DNA of 64,000 bases, from positions 105,083,756 through 105,147,755 of the forward strand of contig CM063503.1 in NCBI GenBank assembly GCA_032207245.1. Direction: 5' to 3'. The notes below the pieces were generated by a model. It did not search any database. It had not been told where the DNA came from and worked only from the letters and a program-made list of their open reading frames with translations. The position numbers and the translations under genes were made by a program. Source of the stretch: Pardosa pseudoannulata (Eukaryota; Arthropoda; Arachnida; Araneae; Lycosidae). Positions 60,201-64,000 of this stretch are shown here, piece by piece; within the stretch, counting starts at the first letter, position 1; every line of letters starts with the position of its first letter.

Positions 60201-62278
60201 ATTTTGGCTTTTAAAAATAATTTTGTTAAGGATTTTAATATTTAATCCTGTAACTTATAAAATTTCAATATTGTTTACTTTGAGTGTACTTCTTTATTTT
60301 GTTTTATGGTGAAATTTAATTGCTACTTTCCTGCTGCATTCCTTATGAATCTTCTCAGTACTTCTCAGTTTTTCAGTATTCTGTAACATATCCGTGCTTA
60401 AATTAAAGCAGATTATATAATATGCTTGTGTAACATTGGCTAAAGGGTGATGGTGTGTGTAATACTGTTTATTGAGTTACAAATTTTTTTTTATGATTTA
60501 TATGTATTATAATAATTATACATGAAAACAAAGAAAACACTTTACATTTAAACAATTACATAAGTAATGTACTTTAAAATGTAGACATAATTATAATTAA
60601 ATGGTACATACATATGTTGGTAGTAATCAGAAAATTCAAATAGTTTAAGTATAAATAATACTTTAAATATAAATAAAGCTCATAAATTATAAGTTCTATT
60701 ATTATTCAGTATTTTGTGTTGATAAACGGAAGAAATTCTTACGCTACTTTCTTTTTTATTAAGTTTTAATCTAGTTTTCGATTTTTGTTCAATGATCTCA
60801 AAATGAACCTTTTAGATATATTTAACAAATTTGAAATATCTGTTATATTTTGAAAATGAAATTCATTTTAATATTTTTCTTTTATTGGTTTCATAAAACA
60901 TTTTATATTTTAGAAACTATTATATCTATAAATATATGTAGTAAAATTGTTTAATAAATATCTTACGATAATACGTGTTAAAACAAATATGAACATATAT
61001 TTTCATATAATAAAAAATATCTTATAAGACAAACATAAATTTTTATATTTCAAAAGCACTGTAACTGAGCAGCAAGCAGAAGAAAGGCCTGAATGTAGAA
61101 TATTTCGCCCGATGCTGGACGTAAATCCCAGTCGAGTGCTAATAACACTGTTCCTAACTTACAGTACACAATATAGCAAACCATTCTTGGTTACTAAGTA
61201 ATCCTCTAACAGGGAATTGGAAAGTTATTCATGAATTCTGGGGCATTTACATAATAATGAGTTTCTTTCATAAAAATTTCTGTATCTACTGATAATTTAA
61301 TAATTTACAATCGACACAGTTTAAACATGTTTTAGAATTCACTCTTTAAAAAAAGAATTTACTATTCGCTATTTTAACCTGCGCTTTATATTTTCCAGAA
61401 CTGGACATTTGAAAACAGCAATCTTTACAGGCATGTTTGTAATAAATAAGTCATGATGAATTTATGCATAATTGAAACCTAAATGATTTTGATCATAAAA
61501 CTAAAGTGAGCTGATGTTTGAATATGAAATGGAATAAATTATTCAAATCAATCAATTCTATCGATGAATTTATAGGAATTAAATGATTTTTTAAATCAAA
61601 CCAATATCTTATTTCACAGTATGATAGTAAATTTATTGTAAATTTAAAATCGAATTGCATGTTTTTGAAAGTTCGTTTATCTGTAATTCCTCGCCTCACA
61701 ATATTTTATTAATGTGTTATGAAAGTTTTTGAAATAGCTACATTACCTTGTGTCGAAATTACATATTTTCATAAAGTAGAGGACAGAATGAAATTATATA
61801 TCTCCTGTAGAAGCAGCCCTTCTGTTCCATTCGAAAATATAATTATAGTCTCATTTCAATTGAATTGTTAATTTTTCATTAAATAATGTTTAAATAAATT
61901 TAGGAGCATATTGTTTTTCTCTTTGGTTGTTGGAAAACTCACTGATTTAAAGGTATGTTGTGCTAGTGGAAGGGATATTTCCGTTGGAAATTTAATTTTT
62001 AAAATCTAAGCGTTACGCACGTAATTTTCTCCACAGCCTATGTCTTCTTCAAATGGGTGTGCCCTTGTTATAAGATGATTTAGATGCATATAAAAAATCT
62101 TATAAGTAAATGGTTATAACAGTTGTACTTGAAATAAATGTTTCGGATCTAAATCGAACCTCATAACACATGCAAGCCTGTTTGAAGACTTCATCGGCTG
62201 GGCAGAAAATTACGTGCATAACGCTTAAAATATATTTAAGATTTCAAGTCTTTTTTTGAGAATTTATAAAATATTTCA
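60201..62278. other. AT-rich stretch without a recognised gene
   Basis: No gene recognised. A small GC-richer patch at about 61060-61220 is unidentified. The frame at 61493-61699 is composition-driven. Confidence 0.55.
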
Positions 62279-62290
62279 AAATTTTACGTG

Positions 62291-62363
62291 TTTGGTTTGG
62301 TTTAGAGCTCTACGGTCTACTGTTTTGCATACGAGGGCTAATGAGACCGGGACCTACTGCTGC
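62291..62363 (-). mobile_element. tRNA-derived SINE, 5'-truncated copy
   Basis: Only the 3' part of the SINE is present (minus strand: CAGCAGTAGGTCCCGGTCTC to AACCAAACCAAA). The tRNA-like head with the promoter boxes is missing. A 12-bp target duplication AAATTTTACGTG / AAATTTTACATG (62279-62290 and 62364-62375, one mismatch) brackets it exactly. The truncation therefore happened during insertion, as expected for LINE-driven reverse transcription. Confidence 0.92.
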
Positions 62364-62375
62364 AAATTTTACATG

Positions 62376-64000
62376 TTACTAGATGATTGTGCAGTCATTT
62401 ATATGAATTGAAATTGAATGCTAATTTGTGCAACATAATTCTAAAAATTATCAATATATTTTAAGGAATGCATCATAAATATGTATTTACAAAAGCGGCA
62501 TATATTTTTATTTTGAAGTAATAGTTTTTGTTAAACTCTTTATAATTGTTTCCAAGCAGTGCTGAAATCAGTTACTTTAGTAAATCATCCCTTTTTTCCG
62601 ATCTCTAGCACCTTACTTAATTTTGTAAAGCTTCTTTTCATTTCTTATATTTCCCCACTTTCATTTTGAAGTCCCGTTATTACGAAGATATTTCTTTTCT
62701 ACTAGTATTATATATTATGAACGTGCATTATTAAAAATATATTCTTCATTTAACTTACTGGGGATTCAGCACTATAATTTTTAAAGTTATTAGAAATGTT
62801 ATTTCTTGTATTTCTATCTTGTTACAGAATTATTTTAATGACTTTAAACATTTTATGTTCATTAAAGGTAGAAAAAATTACTTAAGAAATATTGACAATA
62901 TGTAAATGGAAAGATATTTGCTCTAATATACGATTCTTAGAACGAGTTCTTGTCTTTTATCCTGGCTTGAGAACACCAGGATGTAAAAAAAAGTGTGGTT
63001 CAAACCACTAAGAATTTAATATAACTGTGTCTATATAACCTGTTTTATTAAAAGTTATTGCAGTTTTCTATTTTTAAGCTTTCAAGTATTGATGTTGGAT
63101 ATACTTATGGATATACATATTCAGGAACGCCATTTTATAATTTTAAAATGATAGAAAGAAAAGGATTTACTAAATAAAAATTGCAAATTATCTTATACTA
63201 ATAAGAAACATATGATAATTTAAATACTTCAAGACAACAAATTATCTCTGGAATTAAGCTCTTAAAGAACTAATGTGATTTTGTTGGGATTAATCTCAAT
63301 TATACAGAAGGTTTGCTTTCTAGCATAAAAAAGACTATCATTAGATTGTACTGAATTTATTATTTCATGCTTCATGAAAATCAGAATGAACTCAATGTGT
63401 GTTTGTGTATAGATACATATAGTTCGTATTTTGTATCTAAATATCCTATTTTATGTCTCAAGGTTTTTTTTATAAGTGTCTTTATAACCTATTAAGGAAA
63501 TCAGTATTTCACTGCGGAAAAAACCCTGTATGCCTCTAGATTTGTATTTATTTCACTGGCTGGGAATTTGAACTATGTCCCTTTCCCTTCATATAAAGCT
63601 CATTTATTTTTCATCTTGTAGATACTTTTGTTGCAATATCAGGTGCACCATTGGAATTTAATCTTAAAATCTATATATTGCAGGCTCCTTTCCGTGAGTA
63701 TTATGTATGGTACTTATACCAATCTCCACATTTATGTTGCAATTTAGACATACCAGGTTCAACTCTGTTTAGTACACCTCATAAATTCAATTAATAATAA
63801 TTCTTGTAATTCCACATATATTTTCTACACTGCTGATAATAGATAGTAATATTTCAATGTATATAAAATGTTTAATATTTTGTAATAAGTGAAAAATAAT
63901 AAAATTTGGGAACGAAATTTTCTGTTTTATCGGATTTATCATTTCGTTAGAACCTTTTTACCAAGAAGAGTGTTTTTAATGTCATCTATGTGTGGAAACC
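62376..64000. other. AT-rich stretch without a recognised gene
   Basis: No gene, RNA or transposon end recognised up to the end of the window. Confidence 0.6.

Noticed and set aside
1..64000. CRISPR arrays, operons, bacterial promoters or phage genes
   Set aside because: None seen; direct repeats present are microsatellites or local duplications, and the transposon content is eukaryotic.

Overview
This is an AT-rich stretch of a eukaryotic nuclear genome. It is almost certainly from an arthropod and possibly a spider or other chelicerate. That placement is inferred from the mix of Tc1-like, mariner, pogo/Tigger-like and piggyBac-like remnants with a tRNA-derived SINE, and no species-specific gene confirms it. 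I found no complete host gene, rRNA, functional tRNA, CRISPR array or bacterial-style operon. Most longer open frames are low-complexity translations or run through repeats.

Layout. Positions 1-4165 hold a CpG-rich, LTR-like island (284-935) and then plain AT-rich DNA. Positions 4166-6920 hold a decayed piggyBac-like element, a perfect 22-bp hairpin, a probable solo LTR with TATA box and poly(A) signal, and a short piggyBac-like MITE. A foldback MITE lies at 10800-11056, beside a GC-richer island with an open frame (11155-11459). Positions 15062-16480 hold a TTAA-flanked, internally deleted piggyBac element followed by the 3' part of a LINE. A 2.2-kb pogo/Tigger-like element with TA duplication and clear terminal repeats fills 24115-26323; its transposase is broken and a SINE with its own target duplication sits inside it. 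Positions 27.6-29 kb are simple repeats. A diverged SINE (31362-31480) and an unexplained open stretch with candidate splice sites (31753-32032) follow. A 799-bp foldback element with arms of about 265 bp and a tandem-repeat core is at 36121-36919. The right third carries three more SINE copies with clear ends and one 5'-truncated copy, an inverted pair of piggyBac elements (46329-46901, 47914-48497), a tandem duplication split by a SINE (50283-50880), two Tc1-like fossils (52280-53336, 56729-57285) and a mariner DD34D fossil (54564-55812).

The window reads as a gene-poor intergenic or intronic region built by successive transposon insertion and decay. Nested insertions and target duplications give a relative order. 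The SINE is younger than the pogo element it entered and younger than one tandem duplication. The three similar piggyBac copies share a subterminal pair of short palindromes. No working multi-gene system is evident. The most distinctive items are the foldback family, the shared 3' flank of two inverted SINE copies, and the piggyBac copies that keep only a cysteine-rich C-terminal exon.
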